A stretch of DNA of 64,000 nucleotides, from contig OZ234496.1 of NCBI GenBank assembly GCA_965153455.1, positions 4,597,207 to 4,661,206 on the forward strand. Reading direction: 5' to 3'. The position numbers and the translations under genes were made by a program. The DNA is from Sphagnum compactum. Taxonomy: Eukaryota; Bryophyta; Sphagnopsida; Sphagnales. Positions 35,440-47,700 of this stretch are shown here, piece by piece (the stretch's first letter is position 1; each line of letters starts with the position of its first letter). Below the pieces are notes generated by a model that searched no databases, was not told the origin of the DNA, and saw only the letters and a program-made list of their open reading frames with translations.

Positions 35440-37258
35440 GTACTGATAATTTCTCCAACATCCTGTGAAAATTTCACTGCATTTGGTTCCCTGTTGTCTT
35501 TGTTGCTAGGGCTTGAAGTAACTACGACAATGCATGGGTCTTTTTTGAGCGGCTCTTTTTTTTTTCAGTCCCTAATGGTGTCTCTCTTGTTTCCCGAGTA
35601 TTTTCAAATGGAACCGAGGAAATTGGCTTCCCGTGGCCTGTATTTGGGGTTTCTAGAGGCATTTAGATCCCACTGCTCTTGCCATGCAATTAATCGGCTG
35701 CAGTTTGACGTGTGCTGTCTTCTTTTTGCTGCACCATGTTCTGGAATGTGAAGCTGAGTCTTGATTTTGTACACAAATAATTGGTCGTAATTGGATGTCT
35801 GTGGTGCATCTCTGGGGGTTTGAAGAAGCACCATTGTTTGGTCTGCTTTTTCTTTCTACCAGCCTTTTCCTAGGCAATTATATCTCTTCTTCTTTGTTCC
35901 GGAGTATGAAGGTCAAGCTGCAATTAGGTTTGTAACGATAATAGGCGGTATTGGCTTCCTCTGGCACATTTCGGTCAGCTAGGGCTTTGAAGACCAAGAG
36001 TGTTTGCTATGCATCTATCTGCTTCAGTTTAACTCACATGGTTCCCTCTTTAGTGTTCCACATTGCTGAATATGAAGATGGATCCCATGATGCTTGGAAA
36101 CTATATCCACACTGGTTCCAATTGGTGTGTTTTTTAATCTCTACGGTCTGAAGAATTGCTAATTTTTGTTATGGATGTCTTATGTTGCCTTAACTTTCTG
36201 AGATGGTGACACTTCAGATCATGAAAAGATGGACAAAATTGGCTGCTAGTACCAAGAATTGGTATTCTAGGCTTTGAAGAACCAAAGTGTTTGCTGCACC
36301 TTCCTTTATGTCAGTGTTGCTGGCTGACCCCTGTTGTAGTTCCTGGTTGTCAAACTGCAGCTTGTCAGGGTATCAAATATTATAATGCTCCTGGTTTGGA
36401 ATCTAGGGTTTGAGAAAAGCCAAATGCTTTTGTGCATGCACTACTCAAACATTGTTGCTGATCTGATTTGTAATGTCACATATTCTTTTGGTTTCAGGCT
36501 GCAATATTTGTTGGAAGTAAAATAGAGATAATCAGTCAATAGTGCTTCTTGCTGTGACTTTGTTCTGTGTGCAAAACCATTGGTGTATAGCATGTGGTGT
36601 ATCTTGCAGTTTTCACCCTGGAATGGATGAGCACTTTGTTCTGATGTAAGATTTTCTCAACAGGTCTGCTGTTACAAGCCTGATATTCCATCTCCAGGTA
36701 TTCATTGTTCCTTCTCATTGAAGGCATGTGAGCAGGTCAAGGCACTAAATGGGTAACAGCTTCCCAAGGACCAAGTTTTTCCCCATTTCTGATTCCAAAA
36801 TGCAGTCTCCTCTTGTTTAGCTCTGGGCACTCATAGGCTCTTGGTAGCAGACAGTAGTCTTAGGGGACAAATTTGGAGATGGAATTGTAGGATGCTATTC
36901 ACCAAAAAGTATTGAGGTTGCTTCTTGTTCTTCAATTTTGGTGATTCTATTGCAGGAATCTGAAGAAGGAGATTGTGAGTGTTATGTTTTAAGGGAGCAA
37001 AGAATCAGCAGTATTATGACTTTGGAGAGTCTACTGGAAAACAATCTATCTTTGTGGACATTGCTGCGCAAAGTTGTGCCAGTTGCTGAAGAGAAACAGA
37101 GGCCAAAGAGAACTGTGAAAAGGAAGGATGAAAAAGATGTTACTCTATCAACAAACTTTTTCTCTTGTGAGGGGATCATGATTTCTTCAGTTTGAACAAC
37201 TGTTTGTGTGTTTCGAACTCTGATTGGTGATACCAAAAATCTAATTGCAAGCATCACA
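35440..37258 (+). other. Probable 5' intron and leader of the WNK gene
   Basis: The composition is that of a transcribed intron. Diverged copies of a block recur: AATTGGCTTCCC then GGGTTTCTAGAGG near 35620; TATTGGCTTCCTCTGG then AGGGCTTTGAAGACC near 35950; AAATTGGCTGCTAGTACC then AGGCTTTGAAGAACC near 36238; and AATCTAGGGTTTGAGAAAAGCC near 36400. The segment 36956-37258 after the TTGCAG acceptor is a plausible leader exon joined to the first coding exon. Confidence 0.4.
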
Positions 37259-40200
37259 ATGCCAGAAACCAAGTCAGACTGCGATGCAAATAGCTGTGCA
37301 GAGCCTCCAGATAAGGATGGGGATGATGCCTCAGAATTTGTGGAAGTTGACCCCACAGGTCGCTATGGTCGGGTAGGTATTCCAACTCTTTCTCTTGCAT
37401 GAATTATCTTCTCATGGACTGTTTTTCAGAGTCTTCGAGGGTCTTTCATGCTCTGTATGCTTATTTGTCAGAATGAAACATGTTTTCACAAGGACTGTCG
37501 TGTAGAGACAGATGTTTTCTGCAAATCTTTTTCAGGGATTGATTCTTATGATTTCTTAGACAGGAGTTTTTCAGGAACTGAAGAGTGATCTTTTTCCCAC
37601 TTTTGTGTGGCATGGTAATGCAGTATGATGATGTGCTGGGCAAGGGAGCCTTCAAGACTGTGTATCCACGCACTTTGAGCCATGACAGAGGATAGATGAT
37701 GAGTTTTGTTTCATAATTAATTCAATATGTTGATAGTGAACTCTCTACCATGTGCTTTGTCATGGTTGGCTTCCTTTGTCTTGTCCCTTGGTAGCCCTTA
37801 ATTCTTTTGCAGCTACCGGGCTTTTGATGAAGTGGACGGGATTGAAGTGGCGTGGAATCAAGTCAAAGTACAAGATGTGTTGCAGAGTCCGGAGGATCTT
37901 GAGCGTTTGTATTCTGAAGTACACTTGCTGAAGACACTGAAGCATAAGAACATCATAAAGTTTTACAACTCTTGGGTGGATACCAAGACAAAGAATGTGA
38001 ACTTCATCACAGAGATATTCACATCAGGCACTTTAAGGCAGTAAGTGATTCATTTGGCTCCCACTAGTTTCTCAAATGTTGATGCCTTGTGAAGCAATGT
38101 GTTGGAGAAATTTCTGAGTGAAACTGATGGGGTCACAAAATCCAGGTACCGCAAACGACATAAACATGTTGACATCAAGGCTGTAAAAAACTGGTCACGG
38201 CAAATTCTGAGAGGTCTTCTTTACCTTCATAGTCATGACCCACCTATCATACACCGTGACCTCAAGTGCGACAATATCTTCGTCAATGGCAACCAAGGGG
38301 AAGTCAAGATTGGTGACCTTGGACTTGCAGCTATTCTGCGACAAGCTCATGCTGCTCACAGTGTTATTGGTAATTGGCTTTCTGTTTCCCCCTACATGCT
38401 TTCAAACTTTTCATGGATGTTGAAAACCCTTCTGTGTCCTCTTTTTTGGCTGGCTTGGATGTTTCATATAAAACCCATTGAAGCTTAGTTTTATAAATGC
38501 AATCAGTTCTACTCTTAATCAGTTTCTACTGACTAGGTGCCTGCTAGACTGCTGGTGGTCAATGACCTCTTGATTGCCAAGTTGCAGAAGGCTGATGTCC
38601 CTTAACAGAATAGTTGGGACTTTTAAGGATTCCTTGGGATTAGTTTTATCATCAAGTTCTTGAATCTCTCAAGATCCATTCATTACAAATCTTCTCCCTT
38701 TCTTGCATCCCTTTGATTCTCAACTCTTTGTACAAAATTGACCTTTCAGATTCAAAGCTAGAATTAAATTTATAGCTACTAAAGTTTTGTGGATGTGCTG
38801 TTCATCACATATCGTAAGAATTCACTACTTTGTCCTCAAAAGATGATCTCTTACAGTTCTCCTTTTTCTTTTCTCTTGTTTTTCTCTTTTCTGTTTTGGG
38901 TTTTTTGGGGGTTTTTTTCTTTTCGTGTTCCTTCATTTTCCTTGGTTTCCTTGGCCTTCTCCTTCTCCTTCATGTGTTGTTGAGCTGCCAACATCATGGC
39001 TGAGCCTTCGCATTGCTGTCAGTGCTGTGACAGAAACACGGTATATTGGTTAATGTATGACAGTGACCTCGGCCTGTTGCCAGGAGATAATGAAGGCAGT
39101 GGGGATGTTATGGTAACTGGTCACTACCATACATGTTGCTGTTGAAGGTCATTGAACATTCCTGTGAGTGTTTCTGTTGGTCAAACAGCCCCTCATGCTT
39201 TTCTCTGTTCTCAAGGATTTGGTCTCTTTTTTGCCAATTTGCTGATATGTGACCTTATCATCAGGTTGTCTCTCAATTCTATTCTGGTTGACTTGATTGG
39301 TGGGTACTGAGAAGTTGTGAATTTTTATGATATGTTAGCTGTGTTTGAAGAGGTACAGGAGATACCTAGGGCATGGCAGCCGTTTTTGTTCGGTTCTCTG
39401 TCCAGTATGATTCCCCAGAATGCTTTGGAATAAAGGACTGGGCTACATCTCTTTTTGCAGGAACACCAGAGTTCATGGCACCTGAGCTTTACGAGGAAGA
39501 GTATAATGAGCTGGTTGATATCTACTCATTTGGGATGTGTCTGCTGGAGATGGTTACTTTTGAATATCCTTATAGTGAGTGCACAAATGCAGCTCAGATT
39601 TATAAGAAAGTCACATCAGTAAGGAATCTTGTTCCCTTGCTGCTAGTCCAACTTTTTCAGGGTTGCCAGTTTCTTTGTCACTGTTTATGGCCTCTTCCTA
39701 TTCTTTGGGAATCTCCCTCCTCTTTCACTTATCCATGATGCCTGCCATTTGTAATTATAGTTTGAATTCCTCGACAATTGAACAATGGCCACTGTTGAAT
39801 CTGTTGGGAGATATCTGTGCAGAAGTTAAAATGGTTGATGGTTGATGATCTTATGACTGACACTTTAGATGCTTCCATAGCCTGAGTGACAAGATAAGAT
39901 CTCTTAAACTTTTTTTGTGTAAAGATATGTCAAATGATCCTTCAATTTGAGCTCTCTCACATCTATTCTTATGCCCAGGGTAAGAAGCCAGCGGCATTGG
40001 AGAAAGTGAAGGACCCAGAAGTGCGAGGGTTTGTGGAGAAATGTTTGGCAACAGCATCCAGAAGATTACCTGCAAGGGAGCTTCTCACAGATCCTTTTCT
40101 TCAGTGTGAAGGTGACAGGGAAGCTGTGGACTGTGTCCCTTGTATATCTCTACCAAAGATGCGGGCAGATGACATGGAAGAGCTTGGTGTAATTCCAGAG

Positions 40201-42002
40201 AATCATAATGCTGTGGCTACACCAGGAGAGACTGCAACTCCACAAAAGGTTGATGATGAGCATGCACAAGGTGATGGAAGTAGACAAGAGGAGAAAGGTA
40301 CTGCCAGTGCATCAAGGCCAAATTCAGGGATGTCTACTGGTGGTCAAGCTGAATCAGAAGATGATTATGGACACACCAACAACCAAATCAGGACCGGGAA
40401 GTATACAAAAGAGGAACAGCCTCGGAGGAGTAGAGATTTCCGTGTCAAGGGTAAAAGAAGAGATGATGATGCTATCTTCCTGAGGCTACGAATTGCAGAT
40501 CCAGAAGGTGAGGGGCTCTACTTGGAGACATTGTAGTCTGGTTTGGAGTTCAAGGGTGCAGTTTAGGAATTCCCTAGACCATCAGAAACTTTGTTTCCAG
40601 ATTCTGACCAATATGTGGTTGTGGCTTGATAAGATGAATCTTCTTGCCTGCAGGTCACATCCGCAACATCCACTTCCCGTTTGATGTGGAGGCTGATACA
40701 CCCATGAGTGTGGCAACGGAAATGGTGGCTGAACTGGACCTTTCTGATCAGGATGTCACCACCATTGCAGAGATGATTGATGCTGAGATTCTTGTATTGG
40801 TGCCTGAGTGGAAGTCTGGGGTTGCAGTTGATGACACAGGTATTGGTGATGGAGAAATATGCTTACCATCAGATGAGGGTTGTGGCAATGCTCATGATGG
40901 TTCTGATGTCTTGGCAACTATGTCTTCAGAGGGGTCTATTCTTGACCAGCTGCCATCAAGCCGGAAGGCACGGTCACACTCTCCTAGAGGAAGTTCCACT
41001 GCAATTGGTTCTCCTCCACGAGTGGAAGGAACCATGCATGGTCGTTTTGAAGAAATTACTTATCTTTCACGAGGTGAGAATTCCCGACGTGGCTCAGAGG
41101 CACCCCCAGTGTTCTCCAGTGATTCTTCAGGTGATTGTGATGAAGGTGAAGATTGGGATTTAGGTGGTAGACCCAGTACCATGAAATCTGGAATCTCTGT
41201 GGCAGACAGTGGCTCACCTGCACACCAAACTACTTACTCGTCCGCTACAAGAGATGCATCCCATTCAGAGAATTATCACAGTGAATCCAGTGCCTTCAAT
41301 GAGCTTGTGGAGATGCGGAGGAAAGCAGGTACTGCAAAATTCTCCCCAGAAGCTTGGGATGGAATGACTGAACATAGCCAGTGCTTTGACAGAGGTGACC
41401 AGCCTCTTTCACCAGGTGAGGAGGAAGCAGTGACTCATGAGTTAGAGTTGCTGGCACTAACACAGCAGCAGGAGGTGCGAGACCTTCAGTGGCGCCATGA
41501 GCAAGCCTTGCTGGCAATCAAGAATCGGCACCACAATAAAGCAGGTTATGTGGACCACAAAGGGCACCATACCCTTGCATCTCCAATAGGTTCACATCAT
41601 GATCAGATCCAGAAAAGTCATAGTCTTGACTGCTTGTCACCACCTCACAGCAAGCGCTCCTTTCAAAGTGAGAATGGCAAATTACCCTTGGGCAATGAGG
41701 AATCAGAGATGCCAGGCCATCTTTCTCCACACAATTCTGCACCCCTACCTTCTAGTATCAGGTTTGTTGCCACACCAAAAGCATATGGATTAGGTCACAA
41801 CCTACAGGGACATGTCATTGTACAGCCGTCACCTGGAAAGTCTTCTTTGCAAGCCAGCAGATCATCAGTGATTAAAGGAGGAGCTCTCAAATTGGGGGAA
41901 GAGATCAAGTATATTGAAGAAGCCATGAAGCCTCAGGTGGCAAATGAAATTGGAGTGACCATAGATCATGAACGGGAGCAGTTTCATTCCCCAATGAATT
42001 AG
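37259..42002 (+). CDS. WNK: WNK (with-no-lysine) serine/threonine protein kinase (879 aa)
   Basis: Seven coding exons: 37259-37372, 37624-37661, 37813-38040, 38146-38369, 39461-39618, 39979-40507, 40654-42002. All junctions are GT-AG and the total is 2640 nt. The kinase domain spans residues 39-296. The catalytic lysine is in the glycine loop (GKGAFKT, K49), and the usual subdomain II lysine is replaced by Asn in VAWNQV, which defines WNKs. The catalytic loop is HRDLKCDN (163-170), the DFG equivalent is DLG (184-186), and the activation segment end is TPEFMAPE (203-210). After the kinase, [11 protein letters not shown] (about 421-431) with [16 protein letters not shown] and [20 protein letters not shown] forms the OSR1-C/PF2-like domain. 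A Ser-rich acidic region and a coiled coil (about 686-723, [17 protein letters not shown]) follow. Plant WNKs act in ion homeostasis, clock and flowering-related signalling. The ATG at 37259 gives the usual short N-terminus. The subgroup is not determined. Confidence 0.97.
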
Positions 42003-43599
42003 TTGTGGATCTGTTCAGAAGGTTTTTTTTTTATTGCTGCTTAGAGGTGGTGCATAGATAGAGGAATACCTGGTCATAAGAAAGCCATCTCAAACGGTTG
42101 GCAGTCCGCCATTTTGAGCAGTCAGAGGTATCATATCTGTCACAATGAGGTAACAGAACCCTCCTGATAGAAAACAAACTGTAGTCTTTGACAGAAATTT
42201 GGCAGCAGTATGGCTATTGTGAATGTGGACAATGGGGAATGATTTCTTCTTACAAGCAGGCTTTACTAGTATTTCGATGCCCATTTTCCACTACATGTGT
42301 GTAAGGATTAGGCTTGGGTTTCCACAAATGTGAGAACCCTCCCTCCATTGTGTTTGCAGTTTGGTTGATTACAGGTATGTTACAGTAGTAGTCCTCTGTC
42401 CTGTTCCTTGGAAACTCTAGTAAACGGTACAGTGAATGCTGGTTATCTTGTTCTCATCTGATTGAAAGAGGTGAGGATGGCATGTAGGCCCAATTGGGGG
42501 GGTTCCTTGGATCAACCATGGACCACACTCCCAGTGCTATGTTTTAGCTTGATATTTTATGGATGGAACAACTGTGAAGTCCTCAAACTAGAAGTAGAAC
42601 AATTGACAAGAGAAAAAAGTGATTGTGATTTGTAAACTCTAGCTATAGGGAATGATCCAGAAATGAGCCTAGGAGCACAACTACATGACACTCTTTTCAT
42701 TCTCTTCAAATGTATAGATGCTATCAAATGAACTCCCTCCTGGGAAACGAAGCAAAATGGTTCCAATTCCTAATATATGGTACCAAATGGAGCCAGGTAG
42801 ACTATAATGGATCTTGTTAGGTAATGCAGAAGAAGGTTTCAAGGAAAAGCGAAGGACCACACGACAAATCCAATCAGCATCACCAACTCCAGAAGATCCT
42901 TGCTGTCTTTGCTTCTAATCAGCCAAACTTGCAGCTGAAAATCACTTTGGTTGTTTTAAGTTTTAACACCCCTAAATGGTCAATCAACTACAAAATGGTC
43001 AATCTGTCAAAGCATCAGTTCTCTCCAAAGATCAAACTGCAAAAGCAAATATCTGGTTATCTAAATGAAAATTTGTAAAAGATGGAGCTCTGCCTCCAAT
43101 ATTGTGATTGGATCTAAAATTTGATTCTATCTCTATTTTTGGTGGATGTTTCGCTGTTTCCTGGCAAGGTCATATGAAGTGGTGGCCTTGAAATAATGGG
43201 TGAGGAGTAGATGAAGTGAGTATTTGAGGCAAAATTTTGGACAAAGTCAAAATATTTCAACCCATTAGGTTTGGATTTGGCAGCATTGTAACCAAATAGG
43301 AAGTGGCATGAAGCTTCAAACAGTGAGGAGAAAATCAACAGGTACAGTCACCTCACTCAAAATAACATCTTTATTTTGTTGGACAGTACACATTCTCCAA
43401 ATACAGAGAATCCAAGCTACAAACACCATCTCCCAATAACTAGCACTTTTGGGCTGCATTGATAGGATCATCCAAAATGACAATTGTTGCGTATGCAACC
43501 AAACACACCATAAACTTTCTAACATAGAAATTGATCAAATGTTCAATGTCCACCTCTCTAGTCTTCTTATCAAGGTATCATCTAGTGTTATGGGTGTAA

Positions 43600-44720
43600 A
43601 TGGTTTTGGGACTTACACTTCGTGTTAAGTGTAAATCCCATAATCAAATTTATTTACACGCCTTGTAAGTGTAAGTGTTTAATATCTATTTATGTTTGCG
43701 TAAATGTAAATGTAGTACATGAAATGTGTTGTAAAAATAAATACATTTATATACTTTTATGTGACTGTGAAAAATATTGTAAATGTAAAACAAATACACT
43801 TATACCATTTTATATGACCATATCAAAAGTGTAAATGTAAATCAGTGTGAAAAATGTGATTTTTACTTGAAGATGGGGGATTTCATAAATTTTTGATGAT
43901 AGGCCAACCAAATGACCCATTGAAAAAAAGAAAGAAAATCAAAACATGCACCCACAACTAATTAATATGAATTTACAAAAAGATACGATCATTAAGGGCA
44001 TATAGTAGAGTTATCTTTAAAGTTAAGAAAACACAACACTAAAACCTTGAGTTTGGTCGTAAACAGGGTGAAATTCAAAAAAAAAAAACTTTTAAAATAA
44101 ATACATTAGCATTCAAGGTTTCGAGGGGAGACTTTAGAAAACCATGAACTTTTTTGTGATAAACTAAGTTCACCTTGTTTTTTCTTTTTCCTTAACACCT
44201 CCACAGTTGCTACACATAATTTCATTTCTCCTACCTATACAGCTACTTAATTAGTTTTGAACCTTATGCATTAAATGTTGAGTTTCAGCATTCTATACCT
44301 AGATTTAATAAAATTTATTTACTTTCCAAATACCATTGAAAAAGGGGTTTGGGGGTGAAAGGAGGCCCAAAGATAGGGTGATTATACATAAAAGTTTAGT
44401 ACTTACAATTACATGCTCCCAAGATATTCACACAAAATCCATGTAAGTATATTTGACAAATATTTAAATTGGCCTCATGTAAGTGTATATATATATATAT
44501 ATATATATGCGAACAATGTAAGTGTAAGTAAAAAGGGGGAACCATGTATACATATATATATAAACATAGATGGAAATCCATCCACAAAAAGTACAAGGCA
44601 TGTCAAAGCAAATGTAAACACATGAAAGGAAAACCAAGATCATCAAAACAATAGTTATAAGTTCATACGTGTAAATGTAAATGATTACATTTACATAGGA
44701 TTTACATGTGATATATATGA
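43600..44720. repeat. Degenerate GTGTAAATG/GTAAGTG repeat tract
   Basis: Words GTGTAAATGTAAATG, TTGTAAGTGTAAGTG and TTTACACTT recur in two clusters, 43600-43860 and 44410-44720, with a (TA)n run at about 44488-44509 in the second. Both clusters may be decayed parts of one array split by about 550 bp of other AT-rich DNA. Confidence 0.6.
44569..44640 (-). repeat. Dispersed repeat, copy 1 (possible LINE 3' tail)
   Basis: GATGGAAATCCATCCACAAA, then AAGTACAAGGCA, resembles 55267-55345. On the minus strand it reads TGCCTTGTACTTTTTGTGGA, the T-rich style of plant LINE 3' ends as I remember them. The resemblance between the two copies is seen directly; the LINE origin is inference. Confidence 0.4.
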
Positions 44721-47700
44721 TTATTAACATTTACACACACAAAATTGGTATCTTCCCACCATTGCCATAGCTATTACAAATTCATAAAACAATTCACATG
44801 TCTATGCTCACAATTTTTTTCTTTCTAGACTTCCATCTCTTTCTAAACCTAAACCTAGAAGTTGATTGCCCTATTCAATTTTGCAACAAACTCCTTTGAA
44901 CCCTTATTGCATAAACTTCTTTCAAATAGCATCATCCCCAATGTGCCTTATAACATGCTTCAACGATTCACTTTGATTTCCAACCTACTAACACATAAAC
45001 TAGGACAAATAAACAAAATGCCAACTTCCCATCCCCATAACCTTTTTTATGTTTTCTTGGCAATTAGTGGCAAACCATGAACTTAGACTTTCATCATCTC
45101 TATTCCTTATTCAATAATTAAGGAACACAATTCACAACTACCTACATCTATTTTTACCCACTCAATCATGCATCCTACATAGTGGAAGTAACAAAGGATA
45201 CAAACCATGAGACACAATCCTTCCAAGAAAAGAAACACAAGTACTTATCTTTTCACACTAGCAATCCCACGTCTTCATCATAATCCCCTTGCACCATTTA
45301 TTTCCTCTATTTGTCCTTATCTCCATTACCATATCCTCAACACCAACATCATCACCAAATTTCCAACCACAAACAAGCTAGAAAAAGAAAGACACAACTA
45401 GTGAGGTCCTAAAACATGAACTCTATTTGCAAGGGTAGTTGGGTTTAAGGAATTGGGTCACCAAGCTTTGTATGGTATACAATGTTGAAAAATTACCTTT
45501 GATAGGTGTGCTTGAAGATCACCTATTTCTCACCATTAGGTTCAAGCTACTTCTAGTGGTAAGGTGTTGTATACACAAGTGAATATGTAGTCCTTGTTTG
45601 AAAAACATGGCCCAACAACACTTAAAGAAGGTTAGCACCAAAGGGAAGCATTCAAGAAGTTCAACCGTGCTTGGGATGAAAGAATAACTATGCATTTTAT
45701 TGCCAAATTTTCCCAATTTTTTTTTTGTAATATGAGTAACAATTACATAATACATTACATTAATAAGGTAAATCAACAAATTTGGAAATATTTGTGACGT
45801 TTATTTTGTATCTTACTTAGTCACAAATATTGTTCTTTACAAAAACTTTGTTTTCTGTTGCATTTTTTGAGCATCACAAGATCAAATATTGGGAAACATT
45901 GTTTTCATGGTTGTAGATATTTCTATTCTACTAAGAAGGAAAATCATATCAGGAAGCAAAATCAAATGACACAAAAACGACATGATTGGTTATAGGGTCT
46001 TGATTGGGTGGGTAGTCCTCAATGGTCATGTAACTAGGTAGTTGTTTTTATTTTGAAGTCATTGGTTGTTCGTGTACCAAGTTTAAGGTGAACTTCAAAC
46101 AAGGGGGCACTTTGATTTCTGCTTGGCACGATGGTCCCAAATGGTTACATATCGGTTTCATGTTGAAATGGTTACCCATTCACTCATGTTGAAATTTACA
46201 CATGGCTAAGATGAAATATTTCAAAACACATGATTTGTCATCCCCTTCTTTACACTATCTTATTTTACAACAACTTTACAAGCAATAAGAAAACAAGCCC
46301 ATTTGGGTTAAATAAATTATTGGTATGGATCCTAAAGTCCAATATTTAAACCAATCTAAATATGTATGTTAGTTAATCCATACAAAGATACCAACAATTT
46401 ACTTTGACGTGGAAAACGAAGGCAACAAAACTAACATCAAAATTGAAAATTCTTCATCTTCCATAACCCTTCCTTTTGTGATTTTGAACCCATTTATTAT
46501 GACATAATATCAATTTTTCTTTCCTTCAATATTGTCTTGTAGCCAAATCAGCAATCATTTGGAAGATGGTTGAGCCAAATTTGGCTATAGACCATATATG
46601 AAAGTAAAAAAATTAAAAATATTTTTATATTTTGGCTACTTGTTAAAATCTTTTGTAGAAATTTGGTGATTGTATATATGTTTCAAATTCAAGGGAATTA
46701 GGGCCAATTTTTTCACAAAAATTCTTTGAATGTGTCAAACTAATGTTTTTTAGGTTTGAAATGAAAAAAATTCATCAAAATAAAATAAAATGGTAGGCAA
46801 TGCACAATATTCACCATTTTGTTTTAAAAAAGTCCGAAGCAACATGGTCAAAGGAACTTTTTGGAAACTTTCCAAAAAAATGCCCACATTTCAAAGAAAA
46901 AAAATTGTGAAATTGCCAATATTTTTGGAGGATTTTGGGAGATTTCTAACTTTCTTCTTTGGAAATTCATATTTAGCTAATAGGTTCTAGTGGTTCACCA
47001 ACATGTAATAGGATTCTATTTTTTTCTTTTCTATTTGTTTTGTAGCCAAATTTGGATAAACCTTCTTGATCACCACTTTTGGTGTAACATGAAAAAAAAA
47101 AAAATAACCACCGATATCATATCCTTGGATCCTCTTGCATTATTCAACATTAACAAACATATTTACTAACAATGAATAATGAACATACTTTTTCCATAAC
47201 ATTTTTGTAATAGGAAGACAACGCCTTAAAACCATTATGACATAAGGATCAAAATACGAGAACATGCTTGGCCATAAGATGTTGTGCCATGTATGGCCAT
47301 GTGATGTGAGTGATAGGTTACAACGGATGAAGTGATGTGTGGATCACATAAAGGACTTTGCTATACACAAGTGTTGGGAGATGATCAAACATAAAAACCT
47401 TTTTATATACCATAGCCATGGGTTAGGTTCAACATTAAAAACCTTGAATGATTTTTTGGAAAATAAAACATTGAAGCGTTGAAAAGTGTGATAAAATCAC
47501 AGTGGAAATGATGAAAAAATGTTAAATGCACCTTGAAAGCGAAATTCTTTTGTAAAAGCGAATAAAAGAAGTCATGTTCCTCATTAGTGATTAAAAAAAG
47601 TGTCACTATATTGGCAAGTATCCTGACATATATTTAGTCATAATTTGCCTAATTGGTAATACTTTTCTCCAAGAGCATTAAAAGTGTAGTTAGTAGGCGG

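Noticed and set aside
36938-37195. 86-aa plus-strand ORF as an independent gene
   Set aside because: Fits better as a leader exon after the TATTGCAG acceptor; no family motif.
38789-38983. ORF inside WNK intron 4
   Set aside because: Ser/Phe-rich reading of a T-rich intron; the kinase exons on both sides splice in phase without it.
43114-43525. Minus-strand Trp-rich ORFs considered as LINE C-terminus
   Set aside because: No reverse-transcriptase or zinc-knuckle residues; too short to support.
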